This document shows, piece after piece, positions 1-11,314 of a stretch of 64,000 nucleotides of DNA. A model generated the notes under the pieces. That model did no database searches, was not told the origin of the DNA, and worked only from the letters and a program-made list of their open reading frames with translations. Each line of letters opens with the position of its first letter. Position 1 is the first letter of the stretch. The stretch comes from Pachypanchax playfairii (taxonomy: Eukaryota; Chordata; Actinopteri; Cyprinodontiformes; Aplocheilidae). The position numbers and the translations under genes are program-made. The stretch covers positions 9,429,619 to 9,493,618 of the forward strand of contig SSNP01000001.1 of assembly GCA_006937955.1 (NCBI GenBank). Reading direction: 5' to 3'.

Positions 1-642
1 GATGCCCTGCAGAGGACGGCCGCCCAGAACAAGAAACGGGCGGACAAGAAGAGGATCCCGGCCCCCACATATGTCGCAGGTCAGAGAGTCTGGTTATCGG
101 CCCAGGACTTCCCGTTCAAGGCCACGAACAGGAAGCTGGCCCCGAGGTTCCTGGGTCCCTACGAGGTGGAGACCGTGATCAGCCCCACTACCCTCAGGCT
201 GAGACTACCTCAGAACTTCAGGATCCACCCAGTATTTCACGTGTCACAGATCAAGCCAGTACACACCAGTCCCCTCAACCCTGACACGCCACCCCCTCCG
301 CCCCGCATCATAGATGGACACCCCGCCTTCACAGTGCGTAGGATCGTGGGAGTCCGTCCTCGGGGTCGTGGATGTCAGTATCTCGTGGACTGGGAGGGAT
401 ACGGCCTCGAGGACCGGTCTTGGATTCCCCGGTCCGCCATACTCGACCCATCCCTCATAACTGACTTTGAACGATCTGCTGCTTCCACATCCTCTGTTAA
501 TGCCACCTCCTCCACCTCCTCCATCCGTGCCAGGCCCTCCTCGCCCCCGTCCTCCACCCCGGCTCAGTGTAGGGCTTCTTCTAACTCTGTGCTTCTTTCA
601 GGTGTGGGGTCGCGGGGTCGGCCGCCAGGAGGCGTCCGTTAA
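1..642 (+). CDS. Ty3/gypsy retrotransposon pol, C-terminal end (integrase tail and chromodomain), partial
   Basis: The frame is open from base 1 to the TAA at 640-642, so 213 residues of a longer polyprotein are visible and the 5' part lies off the left edge. The start holds the integrase C-terminal region: a GQRVWLS motif, then LAPRFLGPYEV, the GPY/F module of Ty3/gypsy integrases. After a proline-rich linker, a chromodomain follows at about 328-474, with CQYLVDWEGYGLEDRSWIP carrying the aromatic residues typical of that fold. In chromoviruses this domain is thought to guide integration to particular chromatin. The last 50 or so residues are Ser/Pro-rich and low complexity. Codon use is GC-rich, unlike the AT-rich surroundings, which fits a recent insertion. 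The strand is opposite to the host gene. Nothing visible breaks the frame. Confidence in family is high; activity cannot be judged. Confidence 0.93.
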   Translation, partial: DALQRTAAQNKKRADKKRIPAPTYVAGQRVWLSAQDFPFKATNRKLAPRFLGPYEVETVISPTTLRLRLPQNFRIHPVFHVSQIKPVHTSPLNPDTPPPPPRIIDGHPAFTVRRIVGVRPRGRGCQYLVDWEGYGLEDRSWIPRSAILDPSLITDFERSAASTSSVNATSSTSSIRARPSSPPSSTPAQCRASSNSVLLSGVGSRGRPPGGVR

Positions 643-654
643 GGGGGGGGGTAC
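640..654 (+). other. Polypurine tract of the Ty3/gypsy element
   Basis: A purine run (AA followed by nine G, then GTAC) lies between the pol stop codon and the first TG of the LTR. This is the expected plus-strand primer site for reverse transcription, directly upstream of the 3' LTR. Confidence 0.75.
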
Positions 655-1511
655 TGTGAGGATCTCTGCTGCTGGTGGTGGTGAGTGGAATTAACTGTCT
701 TGCAGGGCGTGGCAGCAGAGGATCATTGATCTCAGGTGTGGATCGTTACCCAGCTCAGGAGAGCTGGGTACTTAAGCAGAGGAGGAACAAGAGACAGACG
801 CCAGTTTGTTCCGCAACTTTACGTGGTACAGAGTGGCTAGTGAGCAGTATTTATCAGAGAGTGTTTCGCAGTATTAACCTGCCTTCTTTTCCCCTTATGT
901 TCAGCCTGCTGTACTGGAGCTCCTCTCCTGACAGCATAACCTCCAGCGTGGATATCGAATCGCTCATAGTGAGGATTGGCTCAACGCGGGAACTTCCTAG
1001 AGCTCCGTTGCGGTGCTACGCGACCAGCTCTCTCCCTCTGGCTCCCTGTCTGTCTCTGGCTTCCTCTGGTCCACACCTCACCGGTCACCGTTCTGCTGTC
1101 ACCCCTGTCGCAGTCACGTCTGCGCACTCAGCACTCGGACCCGGATCTCACACACGGATTACTGACAGCTTGGCTCACCACCCCTGCGGCAGCATCCTAG
1201 GATCTCTCCTCAAGCCCGGACGTCATTCACACAACCGTGAGTTGAGCGAGCACAATCCCCGCACGCCGCAGCTGGTTTCTCCCACTGTCACTAACCTCTC
1301 TCTCTCTCACAACCCCAGGACCGTTCCTGTCCCGCACCAGGCCCGTCCTGAGTTTTCATCAGCACATTCATTGTTTACGTGTATAATACTTGGAGCACTG
1401 TATATAATAAACACTGTTAACCGTGAGCGCTGTCTCCTCGCATTGTGTGTGTCTGGAGTTTGGGTCACTTTGAGAGCTCGTCAACAACCCCACCTGGTAC
1501 GAACCATGACA
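655..1511 (+). mobile_element. 3' LTR of the Ty3/gypsy element
   Basis: The LTR starts TGTGAGG directly after the polypurine tract and appears to end CATGACA at 1511, giving about 857 bp with TG...CA ends. A TATATAATAAA stretch at 1401-1411 contains the AATAAA polyadenylation signal (1406-1411), placed as expected for the R region. A 297-codon open frame crosses the LTR, but it has no recognisable protein features and is probably chance. The 5-bp target duplication, perhaps CTGAG after the end, cannot be checked because the 5' LTR is outside the window. Confidence 0.82.
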
Positions 1512-1828
1512 CTGAGTATTTTGAGACAAACAAAAAAAGGTTTCGCATACATTTTACAAACGGTTTAGAAACTTCGGAGCGTGGCTCTGCAACCGAGGCA
1601 AGGAACTCAAGCTCCTAAGCAAACATCAGTTTTTACAGAAAGTTACAGAGACATACAGTATGTACCACATTTCCAACACAGTGCACTCAGTGAGAGCAGG
1701 TTTACACATTAAAATGTATAAACTGCTGTTAATTCAGTGCATAATGATAAATAAATCTTAACTTCTAACTTGATAAGTCTTTCCACTAAACTCATATTTA
1801 AAAAATAATAATAATAAAACATCTTTAC

Positions 1829-1940
1829 CTGTTCTTGTGCATCCTTGTTTTCTCTCTCTGCTCTGATTTTGTGATCAACAGCCTGCTGAAGCTTCTCCCT
1901 GAGCTCAGTCATCTCCTTCTCCAGCCTCCAATACACCGAC
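1829..1940 (-). CDS. Coiled-coil gene exon (last one visible in the window)
   Basis: The exon is 112 bp, with acceptor TGCAG at 1945-1941 and donor CAG|GTAAAGA at 1829/1828. Its first base completes a codon split with exon 4716-4803, which joins KIR to SVYWRLEKEMTELREKL. It ends in phase 0 with ENKDAQEQ. The alternating acidic and basic residues with leucines are coiled-coil-like. The next exon downstream is outside the window. Confidence 0.85.
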
Positions 1941-1945
1941 CTGCA

Positions 1946-3155
1946 TAATCAAACACAAAACAATTTAAATGTAAAAAAAAATAAAAGAAATAGGTATATT
2001 TTTGTGAAAAACCAAAGTAATAATTCCGATGTTTATTTATTATGTCTAATAACTTACTAAATAAATCTCACACGACTGTGTTTCTTGACTATTAAGTGTT
2101 AAAACAGGCCTGTGGATGTGTTGGTTTATTTGTGTGTGAGTATGTGCATGTGTGGCAGCTCGGCTAAGGGAATGTGAAGGGGATCAATACGGAGAGGTCC
2201 GTTTCTACAATGCCACCGTGCACGTCTGCGTGTGTGCGATTCGCTTGGTGTCTACGAGCGAGTGTGAGCGAGCGCGCGAGGGAGTTCGCGTGTGCTGGCT
2301 GCCCTGGCTACAGAGGAATCAATACAACAAATGATTACCATTTCCACAAACCTCCCTCGCTCCAGCTACTCCTGAGCTTCAACAGCTACCAGCACTGACC
2401 CCCTCATGCACGCACATACACAAACAAACCATCTACACTTTGACCCACACCGTCCCTCATATAAAACTAAAAAAATAAATAAAAAAATCACATGTTTATA
2501 GATGCTAACATATTTGGGCCTTTTATAGGCACCGGTTTTGTGTTAACATGTTATGGATTTTACAGTTAGAAGAAAATAAAAGGAAGAACCACAAAGTCAG
2601 CACATATCTGTCAGGGTTTATTGGTGCTTAACTGACTCGTCTAAAAACAACTGAAAGTTGAAACAGCGTGTAATAAATAGTTTCATCTGAATCAGTACAG
2701 AATTTGAATGAACTTTATCAGAATTTTTTTTATTTAAAGAATAAAACACACATTTACAGGGACGGTCTACATTAACTGAATGATCAGCAAATGTATTTTA
2801 ATAAAATATAGATTCCAGTGATGTCTTCAGGTGAAAGACTGAGGTTTACATTATCAACTGCATTAAAGCATTAACTATAAACAGTTTTATGTATCTGAAG
2901 CCCTGAAGTCAGACTGTTATTGATGCTGATAACGGTTGTATCAACACCCCTATTCCTGATTTTACAGCCTGTCTTTTAATGTATTTTTCTAACTAGTTTT
3001 ATTCTTTGTTTAAGTCCTTGTTGTATTTTATTTACTATTTTACTTTATTTCTTGATTTGTTGTACACAACTTTGGTCAGCTGTCAATCTGTACGTTAAAG
3101 TGCTCTATAAATCAACTTGACTTGACAATCAGATATGATACCTATAGAACACAAT
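1946..3155. other. Intron, no gene seen; LINE-like 3' tail inside
   Basis: AT-rich intronic sequence. A stretch at 2104-2400 has TG and GA dinucleotide richness. At about 2960-3125 a segment ending in GTGCTCTATAAATC...CTTGACTTGAC resembles the 3' tails of fish LINEs, which end near a TATAAAT motif followed by short TTGA-type repeats. Assignment to a LINE is tentative. Confidence 0.4.
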
Positions 3156-3484
3156 CAGTGCTTAATTTGGAAATCAAAAGTTACCGGAACGCAAATAGCG
3201 CTATGAGACCAGAATTCACTGACTGATACCGGAACGCACACACATACACAACCGTCGGACCAGACCAAGCGCACAGCGGGTGTAAATTGTCAAGCAGGTC
3301 TAGAGAAAGTGATGATAAACCCAGAAGAAGTAAGTTATACTGCCTTTTTGGCATTTTGATGCCGTTATTTATCCCAACTGGCGCCGTTAACGGATCCTAG
3401 CAAACAGTTACCGGAACACACCCTTTCAAAATAAGACAGTTCCCGGATCTTGTTCCGGCAGGATCCGGCTCAAATTAAGCCCTG
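3156..3484. mobile_element. hAT-type MITE, copy 1 (CAGTGCTTAATTTG ends)
   Basis: This is a 329-bp non-autonomous element. Its left end CAGTGCTTAATTTG is mirrored by CAAATTAAGCCCTG at the right. Flanking 8-mers AACACAAT (3148-3155) and TACACAAT (3485-3492) match at 7 of 8 bases, the size expected of a hAT target duplication. A second copy with a perfect 8-bp duplication is at 43986-44306. No transposase is encoded. Confidence 0.85.
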
Positions 3485-3492
3485 TACACAAT

Positions 3493-4715
3493 TATTACTA
3501 AAACACTTTTTAAAAGCATTTACTGCAAAGGAAGTAAAAAAAAAACACTCATGGTCATTTTTTTGTAGTCGTGAGCACATGAAAAAATAAACGTATTACT
3601 AGTTACGATGGTTTAAAGATTAAACGAACCCGAAAAATGATATTTAAATCATAAAATACATTGGCAGGCCACACGTGAAGTAAATGTTTTAGCGGCAACT
3701 TTTAAAACAGAGTCTAATAAAGTAGATTCTAATAACGGAGAAAGGCAAAACATGAAGCGAAGCAAACGCCTGACAGACTGATCCGTGGAGAGATGATAGT
3801 ATGAAGAGAGAAGAGGATAGAATGAGAGGAGGCATCCTGTAGAGAACGAGGGGGATTTCCCACAGCACAGATGGAAGCCATTAGTATGGTGTTGTTCCTT
3901 AAAAACCCTTTCATGTCTTTTCAGTTATTAGATAATACTGGGTTAGCAGTAAACAGCATGATTCTGCAAATGGATCTAATATCCAGATGCAGCGATTGTT
4001 TTACCGTCCCGTATAACCTAAAATTGGTTTCAATCTAATAAAATATAAGAATTCAAAATGCAGCCCATAAAGTCTCCATATGGGATTTTTTTTTTTTTTT
4101 TTTTTTAAATTGTTGGTCGACGATGAAAATGTTCCATCGCTCGACTTAACTGAGAAACTCCCCGAGACGGTTGCGGTGAGGTCATGTGGAAGCCACAACC
4201 TCAGCTATGTGCGCACAAACAGACTCAGGAAAACACACTCTCTCTTTATACATCGCGTGCTGATGTCATCGCCGCGGCTCTGGTAGCACACGGGGGTCAA
4301 CCAGGGGTCTGAACTCCTGTCCGTCTCCAACATCTCATCACATTTTAGCATTTAAGCAAAATTAGGTGGGAAATAAATTTGGAAAAATTACAACCTCCCC
4401 TCAAAAAAAAAAAAAAAGACAAAAAAACAAGCCGACTTGTTCAGATTAAACAGCAAACGTGGAATGTTTGACCAGAAAATCAGGTTGTTTTTTTTTTTTG
4501 TCTGCAGAGTCTGTGCATGCACTGAGAGCTCGGGGCTGTTCTGTTCGACACATGTTCAGTTAAAACGCCTACTGTACGCCGTACGTAAAACATCTAAATG
4601 TTTTTGATTACTGTGCATACACAGGGGAGCATAGGGAAGAAAGAGGGAGGGGAAAAAAAACGGGGACGAGGAGAGGATGCTTGTCTTCCTGCTACCTTCT
4701 CTTTTTTTTTTATAC
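3493..4715. other. Intron, no gene seen
   Basis: AT-rich sequence with homopolymer runs, T20 or longer at about 4086-4106 and A runs near 4405. I see no exon or bounded repeat here. Confidence 0.5.
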
Positions 4716-4803
4716 CTTATTTTCTCCTCCGATGATAGCTTCCCCTCCTTCAGGTGCCCCTCCATCCGCCTCGCCTCCTCTGCACGTGCTGCCAACTCCT
4801 CCA
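4716..4803 (-). CDS. Coiled-coil gene exon
   Basis: The exon is 88 bp, with acceptor CTGCTCAG ending at 4804 and donor ATAAG|GTATA at 4716/4715. The G left over from exon 11315-11552 plus TG gives Val, followed by EELAARAEEARRMEGHL and KEGKLSSEEKI. The final AG joins the first G of exon 1829-1940 to give Arg. The length is exactly what phase continuity requires. It is Glu/Arg/Ala-rich helical sequence. Confidence 0.85.
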
Positions 4804-4808
4804 CTGAG

Positions 4809-7800
4809 CAGGAGACGGAGGGAGAGAGAGGGAGAGATGACAGACAGAGGAGGAGAAGTGTGGCACAAAGTGCAACAGTTCGCTACCAGACAATGTTGGT
4901 TAAAATTCATTTCTCTGGGACTCATTTAAAATCAAAAAGGGGGTAAAAACATTCACAGAAACCAGCTTGGTCAAATGTTTGGGATGTTTTTCTATTAACA
5001 CTTGCATGATGCATCACAGATAATTTCATAGTTTACAAAAACATGTATCAAAGACTGTAGATTCTTATCAAGTTCATGAGCAGGCAAACAGGAAGTCACT
5101 CGAAGGAAGAATGCTCGGGTTAAAACCTGGACGTGGTGATGGCTCCTTTTGTTGAGACAAAAGAAGTTACTTCCTGTTTCAGCCAATAGATGGCAGTCTT
5201 TACCTTGAGCAGTCTAGCGGAGCCGCTACCCCAGACTGCAGCCCCTTCACGTTGGCTTTTCAGCCGTCTCTTCCATCTCCATGTAATAAAACCCCTTTGT
5301 TCTACACTTAGTAGTTTAGCACATTGAGTGGCTGCATAATAAACCACTCCTCAGATTTGTTAGTTAGTCTCGCTTTGCAGGTCTTTTCTCAGTTCTGGAT
5401 TTGTCACCTTCTTCCTCTTTTTGTTTTTTTTTTTGTTGTGTTTTGTGAGTCAATGTATTTTTTTTTTTTTTTGTTGCATATCTCCTGAAACCTTTTCACC
5501 AAATCCAGTATTCATTGAATATAACATAAACTGTCAGCCATCGGTGGCCAAGGCTGGTGAATATTGAGAGGGTGTGCGCGCTGAATATGGAGAGTTTTGT
5601 GTGCATGTGTGTGTGTGTGATGCATATTTACAGGACCTTGACTTTATATGTGTGTATTTGACTGAGCAAAATAGAAATAGAGAAAACGTTAAGTGAATTT
5701 TGGTAACGTTTTTTAAGGCGGCTCGCTGTGATCTGATAAAAGTCGTGGGACGCGTATGAAAAAAAAAAGAAAAAAAAAAAAGCTCAAACCAATAAAATGA
5801 AAGAACACAATATAAGAAATCCACATTTAATAGGACTAACAATAATTTATGGTTTTGTAGCATCTAAACAGTTTAAACTCAAAGCCCTAGGAAAATTGAG
5901 GCTGCATCTGGAGCTGCTAAATATTTTATCAAGCGCAGGCTCTGTGTGTGTATGTGCCCTACCTTGGCTATTTTATTGAACCTCAAGGTGAAAGTTTGCT
6001 CAGAATCTCAATAATCAATAAAGCTGAGATGTGGAAAAACTTCAGATGGGGATCAAATTCATATTCGAGGCATTCTTCCTGGGATGACCTCAGTGACACC
6101 TCCCAAAAGAGGAGGCCACAGAGAGAGCAATTAGCTGCACAGAATGATGTTTACACAAACTTTAATATTTGCACGTGAAAGCACATTAAGGGGTCAAAAA
6201 AAAAAAACTTTAGCGTAAACTTAGATCAGGTGAGGGTTAAATTTAGCTTGGTAGAGATTGATGACTAAATACTGACTACATTTTCCACATAAAACTGGGA
6301 TCTGCAGAGTATTGTGTACTTTGACACTTCTTAGTATCTTAAAAAAGAATAGTAGTCCAGGCTCTGCAGTCTGGAGTCTTTAACAGATTTTTTTTTTTTT
6401 ACTGGCTTTATGAGTTAAGTTATGACATGAGTCCACAATCTAAAATCTTCAGTCTCCCGGTCTAAGATTTTTATTTTTTTTTTTTTGACCCTTTTATTCT
6501 GGCTTCACAACTTATGTTGTGATATTAGTCGAACTCTCTCCCCGCAGTCTCTCACTCCCTTTGCCTTTGCAGGCACATCAAAGCCCATCATACAGCATCA
6601 GGCTATAATCACAGATCTGCGGTCAGATTAGCCTGCTCTCACAGCTAACCTTTAACATGAGAAGGATGAAAACCTTGCTAACCCTGAATCAGTGGTCGGG
6701 GCTGGGCTGGGCCCTGCCAGGCCCTCATAAAAGCTTCATAAGGCTTCATGGGAGCTTCCTTTGGCTTTGTTGGGGGATTCGTAGTTGGCTGAGGTGCTCC
6801 CAAGAGACGTCCCCAAAGCCTCCCATGACTCTTTCTCTCTCTTTCTGAAGTTTCATAAGCTTGCAACACTGCTTTTGGGTATAAGCCAAAAGGTGCAGGC
6901 GCACAGCCGCACACCGTCATGCACACAAATATACCCACCTCCTCTAATATGCACACAAGATTGACTCACAAAGACTAACACTTACACACACAGACTCTTA
7001 AACTCACACACTTACACCCCAATACACTCCCCTCTTGCTCTCTCCTCTCCGCTTTATTTACAATCCTCTGGCAGCGGTACAAGGGCCTGGGGCTATAACA
7101 CACGGCACCTAATGCTCAAACTGCCAGGTAATCTCATGTCTGACATCCTCCTTTGATAGAAACTGATCAATAGACTCTTGTAAAGGAGTCATTTTCTCTG
7201 ATGTTTCCACCAACCACTTCTCTCTATCTCTAACTCGCTCCCCTTTTTCACTCCCCCCCTTTTCTTTTATTAGCCATACATTCATAATTCATATTTCAGC
7301 TGGGCTGCGTTAGCTGTAAGACAAGGGGAAGGGGGGTTGGGGGGGGGGGCAGCTTCTTTGTGTAATAAAGAACAATAGTGGCGAAATGATGGGGAGAAAT
7401 GCCAGTGTTTGCTGCTGGTTCCGGTGAACAACAGTTTTGGGGATCGATAGAGTGTGAAATGGGATTATAGCTAGTAATAGAGGTGAATTGGAGGAGAGAG
7501 GCCCGTGCATATGTGTGTCCAGGGGATCCAGGTTGGATACGAGCACACGCCCACACTTGCATATACACACAGACACACACACGGACGCCTAATGATTTCG
7601 TCACCTTGATGGGCAGACGCGCATCAGCAGCACGGAGGGGGTGCTAACATCACGTTTGTGGTTTTTTTCCTCACACATGCAACTTCCCAACATATCTGAT
7701 TTTACATGCACAAAGAAAACATTAGTTATGTTCAGTCTCCGAGAGATCAATTCTTGCATTTCACAGGTAGATTGCTGCAGCTGTGGTAAACAAGACAGAA

Positions 7801-8232
7801 ACTGTGCACACCCTTTGCTTACTGAAACCTGCTGGAACTAAATGGTTCAAAGAGGTATGCATCGTGTACTGAACACACCCAGGCATATCCCGAGAGCGAT
7901 GTGTGATGGACAGCTAATTTGACACATAGGGCTGTGCACCACATTTAAGGAGTTTTCTAATCTTTTTTAATCACTCCCATCATTTCGGTCTCTGTGGTCG
8001 ACCCCGACGGAGTCTGATTGAGTCCAGCTGCCGTCAGACATTTCAATCTCATCGTTGTGACACTTCCAGACTTTTTTCTTTTCTCTCCATTCTTCTATCC
8101 GACCACAGAATCCTTTTCATGTTATATCCATCACATCCAACTCTGTCAATGTAAACCCGCTGTAAAGCTTATAACATACAACCACCCAAGTGCTTTAAAT
8201 ATAGGAATGCTATGCACATAGACTCAAGAAAG
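4809..8232. other. Intron, no gene seen
   Basis: AT-rich intronic DNA with poly-T and poly-A tracts near 5420-5475, 5759-5782 and 6389-6400. A G-rich run lies at 7325-7349. Small frames such as 5534-5863 and 6678-6956 lack splice or coding support. No mobile element with clear ends was found. Confidence 0.5.
7325..7349 (+). repeat. G-rich tract
   Basis: Three G runs (4, 6 and 11 G) lie within 25 bases. The longest run could supply two strands of a G-quadruplex. No function is shown. Confidence 0.45.
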
Positions 8233-8474
8233 ACACTTTTGTTTTTGCTCTCATTTTTGATGAGATGAATTCAAAGATCGAAAACACTTTCCACAAACAC
8301 AAAATAACCACCGATCTCAAATATTGTTCAAAAATCTGTCCAAATATGTAACAGTGAGCACTTCTCCTTTGTGGAGATAATCCATCCCACCTCACAGGTG
8401 TGTCATATCAAGATGCTGATTAGACATCATGATTAATGCACAGGTGTCTTAGACTGGCCACAATAAAAGGCCAA

Positions 8475-9060
8475 TCAGATCCTCCTGCATTATGTTCAAA
8501 TGCAGAAGGGTCTGACACCGGAGCCGCACCCGATCATTTCCACGTCAAATTTTATGACGGACCAATTACATATCACCTTTGTTGTGCGTCATCCTGAAAA
8601 CACGGAACTAGCGTTTTCCACCCAGAGCACAACATTCAACATGGCGGACTCGGCTGTGGATGAAGTGTTTACTTCTGTGTTTGCACAGTGTTTGCTTGGG
8701 GCGGTCAAATACGTGAACCGAGTGTGCAATGACACCTCGTATTTGCAAGTTTTTGACACAAAAGCGACAACTGTCATTAATAGTCGTCTTTTCTCCTCCA
8801 TTAACCATGGCTCTGTAGCTACCATTACGACTCCGCTCGCCAAACCTTTTGTTTTTGTTCCGCCTCGTGTGTATCCGCTTTAGCGTCACATATGTTGCGT
8901 CACTTCCGGGTTTCTGTGATTGGTTCTCTCTCAACTGGCTAAGCCCGCCTTCGAAATTGAGAGACAACGGTTCAGCTCCAGGCCCTCACGTCTTTGTAAA
9001 GTAATCTGTCAAAGACGTGAGGGCCTGGTTGATCAGGTAATGTGTGGGGGGGGGATTCTG
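8475..9060. other. Foreign insert replacing the transposase region
   Basis: This stretch lies between the two inverted arms and is more GC-rich than the arms. It contains an open frame of 127 codons on the + strand (8500-8883) starting near CAACATGGCGG, then CACTTCCGGG and GTGATTGG, which look promoter-like. I recognise no protein in it. A perfect hairpin lies at 8978-9028. It may be a captured genomic fragment or part of another transposon. Confidence 0.5.
8978..9028. repeat. Perfect 18-bp stem inverted repeat
   Basis: CCAGGCCCTCACGTCTTT at 8978-8995 is exactly reverse-complementary to 9011-9028, with a 15-base spacer. It sits inside the insert of the Tc1-like element and could mark the end of a second, nested foldback or a deletion junction. 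Confidence 0.85.
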
Positions 9061-9480
9061 GGGACTCTGACAACCAATCAGTGTCTGGTGTGACCACATT
9101 TGCAGACCCCCCCCCCCAATAAAACAAAACTGAAAATTTCAGAGCGGCCTTTTATTGTGGCCGGTCTAAGACACACCTGTGCATTAATCATGATGTCTAA
9201 TCAGCCTTGATATGACACACCTGTGATGTGGGATGGATTATCTCTGCTCACTATTACAGATTTAGACAGATTTTTAAACAATACTTGAGCTAGATGGTTA
9301 TTTTGTGGAAAGTGTTTTAGATCTTTGAGTTTATCTCATAAAAAAATGGGAGCAAAAACAAAAGTTTATATTTATATTTTTGTTCCGTGTAGTACCCACA
9401 CACACATATGTACAGTATATACTGTACTTTCTGTTTAGCAATAACATGGATTGTGAAACTATATGATGTGATGTTTGAAC

Positions 9481-9790
9481 CAGGTGGAGTCAGTTAGCAC
9501 CTTTGCCTTGGAGCAAGAATGTCTTGGGTTTGACTCTTGGTCGGGACCTTTCTGCACAAATTTTACGTGTTCTCCATGTGCGCCCATAGGTTTTCTTCAG
9601 GCGCTCAGGTTTCCTCCATTAGAACATGCATGTTAGTTTCATTTTAAATTGGCCACAGGTGTGAGTGTGTGTGAGAATGGTAGCTCGTCTCTACGTGCCC
9701 CGTCCTTTTGGCCAACGACTGGCTGAGACAGAAGCACCCTCTCTCCTGAAACCCCCACACAGGATCTAACGGGTGAACGAATGGATGTTA
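9481..9790 (+). repeat. tRNA-derived SINE (diverged)
   Basis: The 5' part has an A-box-like GTCAGTTAGCACC and a B-box-like GGGTTTGACTC, the RNA polymerase III promoter pair of a tRNA head. The body then follows the common teleost SINE layout: a TTCTCCATGTGCGCCC block, a GGTTTCCTCC block, an ACATGCATGTTAG block, and a tail ending AACGAATGGATG. It is too degenerate to be active. A fragment of the same 3' body is at about 55800-55925. Confidence 0.75.
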
Positions 9791-10600
9791 GAAAATCTGA
9801 TGACAAATTGCTGCTTTATTTTTCCTTTTTAGAACTTTTTGGCCATGTCCATGAAAGAATCCAATCTGCATTGTAATCCACAGTTTACTCCATCTTATAG
9901 TAGACCATCTGTTGTCAGCCAACACTGTCTTCACTCAATGTCATGTTTTCATTATACAGAAAGAGGCATAAAAAGGGTCCATGTTAATAAAAAGGCTTTT
10001 TGTTCATGACAGTCATTTCTCAAGCTGACTTCTCACCCAGTTTATTGAGACCACTGCTCTATCCAGGTAAACAAAGTCCCCTTTGTTACAATAATGCATC
10101 TTTATTCTTCTTAAGTCATTACAATAGGCTCTTCATTGGTGGACTGTATCTGCTGAAGGTAAAAGCTGAATAATATGTGGTTTTGTGTGGAGAGTAGAGT
10201 TGAGGGAATGCGTTTTGATCACAGACAAAAGGCCGAGCTACACAGCGTTGTCCTTCTGTCTCTATCTTGTTAATGAGCACTGTTCACTGAGCAAGCCAGC
10301 CACTGTCTGCCACAGAGAAGGGACCTCAGATTCATCTCTCTGCGGACAATAGGTGATTGTGTCTATGTGTGTGTGTTTGTACCTTAGAGAACCAGTGTGT
10401 ATGTGCTAATTAAAGCAGTGGGAGTTGGGAGAAATGACTGTGAGCGCGAGTATGTGAGGTGTTTGCCTGCCGTGACCGTAGATATGTACGTTAATTCTTA
10501 ATGAGACATTTCTGTGCCCGGAGAGACCCAAACATCACCATTCCTGCACTGACACACTACTACAAAGGCCACTGTCTTACACACACACACACACACCCCC
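9791..10600. other. Intron, no gene seen
   Basis: AT-rich intron ending in a (CA)n tract at about 10579-10596. No feature with clear ends. Confidence 0.5.
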
Positions 10601-10882
10601 AAGTGTGTTTTGGTATCCTTATGGGGACCGTCCATTGACTTCCATTGATTTTAGTAACTAGATTTATACCTAACCCAAACCCTTTTCCTAACCTTAACCA
10701 TTACTGATCTATAACTAACCCTAATACTAACTAAAACTCTATTCACACCATACCTATAAACCTAACCCCTAACCCTAAAAAGGGGAGTCCCCCTCATGGG
10801 GACCAGGCTTCGGTCCCCACAAGAACCCTCGGACCCCAGAAAGATAGTAAAAGTCAGGAAACTGGTCCCCAGGAGGTCAGAA
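10601..10882. repeat. Interspersed repeat flanked by (CA)n on both sides, copy 1
   Basis: A block of about 282 bp starts AAGTGTGTTTTGGTATCC, contains several CCTAACCC/CTAACCCT variants (about 10660-10780) and ends GGAGGTCAGAAA. A near-identical copy is at 47196-47478. In both places a (CA)n array directly precedes and follows the block. An imperfect hairpin, GGGGACC...GGTCCCC, lies near 10799-10818. Probably a non-autonomous element that inserts into, or carries, CA microsatellite. I do not know its family. Confidence 0.75.
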
Positions 10883-11314
10883 ATACAAACCCACACACAC
10901 ACACACACACACACACACCTACTCATAAACCAGATCATTACCATTCAGCTAAACCAGAGTGCCATCAAATGAAAACCACTGTGCGTGTGCGCATGCATGT
11001 GTGTGTCTGAAGAGGCAGTGCACGCAGACAACTAGCAACAGAATCTGGTTAATTTGAGCTAACCGATAATGCTAAGAGCTGCATGGCTAGTTCTACTGCA
11101 GAAAGGTTTTAACAGGCCTCTGTTGGATATGTTTAAAAATAAATAATAATCTTAATGGAGAGTTTAGATGGAAATGTGTTTGAGCAGTGGATCAAATAAC
11201 AGAAATGGTGTACTTAAAAAAAAAAAGTTCATATTCATTTGATTCCAAGTGTAAACATGTCCTATATGTAACAATCTGTGAGGACAAAACTTGAAGAACA
11301 TGTGGGATAACTAC

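Larger units (their letters stand above)
8233..9389. mobile_element. Tc1/mariner-type element with long inverted repeats and a replaced interior
   Basis: Arms at about 8235-8472 and 9146-9365 are inverted copies of each other with a few indels. Landmarks are CTTTTGTTTTTGCTC near the outside, a GGATGGATTATCTC-type block, a TGCACAGGTGT block, and GGCCACAATAAAAGGCC-like inner ends. I recognise this pattern as the long terminal repeats of a widespread Tc1-like family. The right arm also keeps the expected sequence just inside the repeat (a CTGGTGTGACCACA-type segment and a C run, about 9060-9145). The transposase is absent: 8475-9060 holds unrelated DNA. The right end may lie at about 9389, just before a TA; the left outer end is worn. 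Not autonomous. Confidence 0.8.

Noticed and set aside
675..1568. 297-codon open frame on the + strand
   Set aside because: It lies across the LTR and runs past its end, is Ser/Pro/Leu-rich without motifs, and is explained by the GC-rich LTR.
8500..8883. 127-codon frame led by ATGs near CAACATGGCGG
   Set aside because: It sits inside the insert of a dead transposon and has no recognisable motif or splice context. Kept only as part of the insert description.
10660..10780. Telomere-like CCTAACCC repeats
   Set aside because: Irregular, embedded in a dispersed repeat that recurs at 47196-47478, so not an interstitial telomere.
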